Assembly (NCBI GenBank): GCA_900556945.1
Contig: USQP01000037.1
Span: forward strand, 1-6,856
Length of the DNA stretch: 6,856 nucleotides
Direction: 5' to 3'
Source: an uncultured Clostridium sp.
GTDB taxonomy: Bacteria > Bacillota > Clostridia > TANB77 > CAG-508
The position numbers and the translations under genes are program-made. This document shows, in pieces, positions 6,830 to 6,856 of this stretch (the first letter of the stretch is position 1; each line of letters opens with the position of its first letter). The notes beneath the pieces are model-generated. The model was not told the DNA's origin and ran no database searches. It saw only the letters and a program-made list of their open reading frames with translations.

Positions 6830-6856
6830 CTGTCTCTTATACACATCTGACGCTGC
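6830..6856 (-). other. Illumina Nextera adapter remnant (reverse complement, truncated)
   Basis: 6830-6848 (beginning CTGTCTCTTATAC) is the reverse complement of the 19-base Tn5 mosaic end, and 6849-6856 (GACGCTGC) is the start of the reverse-complemented read-1 arm. It is the same adapter as at the left end, so the two ends form a false 27-bp terminal inverted repeat (22-48 with 6830-6856). Confidence 0.98.

Noticed and set aside
6638..6850. Plus-strand open frame of about 70 codons
   Set aside because: It is antisense to the start of the thioester adhesin, and its end, again LSLIHI, is adapter sequence.
22..6856. Terminal inverted repeats of 27 bp resembling a transposon or linear element
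   Set aside because: They are Nextera adapter including the Tn5 mosaic end, and the left side runs on into the library index and P5 arm.
1..6856. tRNA, rRNA, CRISPR array or native insertion sequence
   Set aside because: Both strands were scanned; no cloverleaf, rRNA segment, regularly spaced direct repeat array or transposase was seen. The regular repeats present are protein-coding.

Overview
The window reads as a short metagenomic or isolate contig from a low-GC Gram-positive bacterium, most likely an uncultured gut-type Clostridia/Bacillota lineage. The reasons are a visibly AT-rich base composition, AGGAG-type ribosome binding, A/T-ending codons, Gram-positive secretion and wall-anchor signals, and two surface protein architectures (internalin-like LRR, and Cys-Gln thioester adhesin with isopeptide-type repeats) that are typical of that group. 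The species cannot be read from the sequence.

Both ends are not biological. Positions 1-48 are the Illumina Nextera i5-side adapter (end of P5, an 8-base index, the read-1 sequence and the 19-base Tn5 mosaic end), and 6830-6856 is the reverse complement of the same adapter, truncated. Native DNA is therefore about 49-6829. The apparent terminal inverted repeat and the last six codons of the left-hand reading frame come from the adapter.

Native DNA holds two large genes, both on the minus strand, read right to left. The first (6783 to 2848) encodes a 1311-residue secreted surface protein. It has a signal peptide, a thioester domain (Cys85 and Gln196), a second beta-rich domain, four D2/DUF11-like stalk repeats with a conserved Lys and Asn in every copy, and a C-terminal membrane helix. 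It has a good AGGAG ribosome binding site and ends in a rho-independent terminator (2796-2829). The second (2541 to the left native edge) encodes an internalin-like protein: signal peptide, about twelve leucine-rich repeats, an adjacent beta domain, four Ig-like repeats of exactly 77 residues, then LPKAG, a membrane helix and a basic tail. Its extreme 3' end is cut by the adapter.

The 306-bp gap (2542-2847) contains the terminator of the first gene, a perfect 9-bp inverted repeat, a good extended -10 promoter (TTGAAA, 17 bp, TATAGT with TG upstream), and a leader of about 90 nt. That leader has an ideal GGAGG separated from the start codon by a small hairpin. The two genes thus look like adjacent, separately transcribed surface adhesins: one likely to bind a target covalently through a thioester, the other to recognise protein or glycan ligands through LRRs. 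A functional link is inferred only from adjacency, shared orientation and similar short leader motifs.
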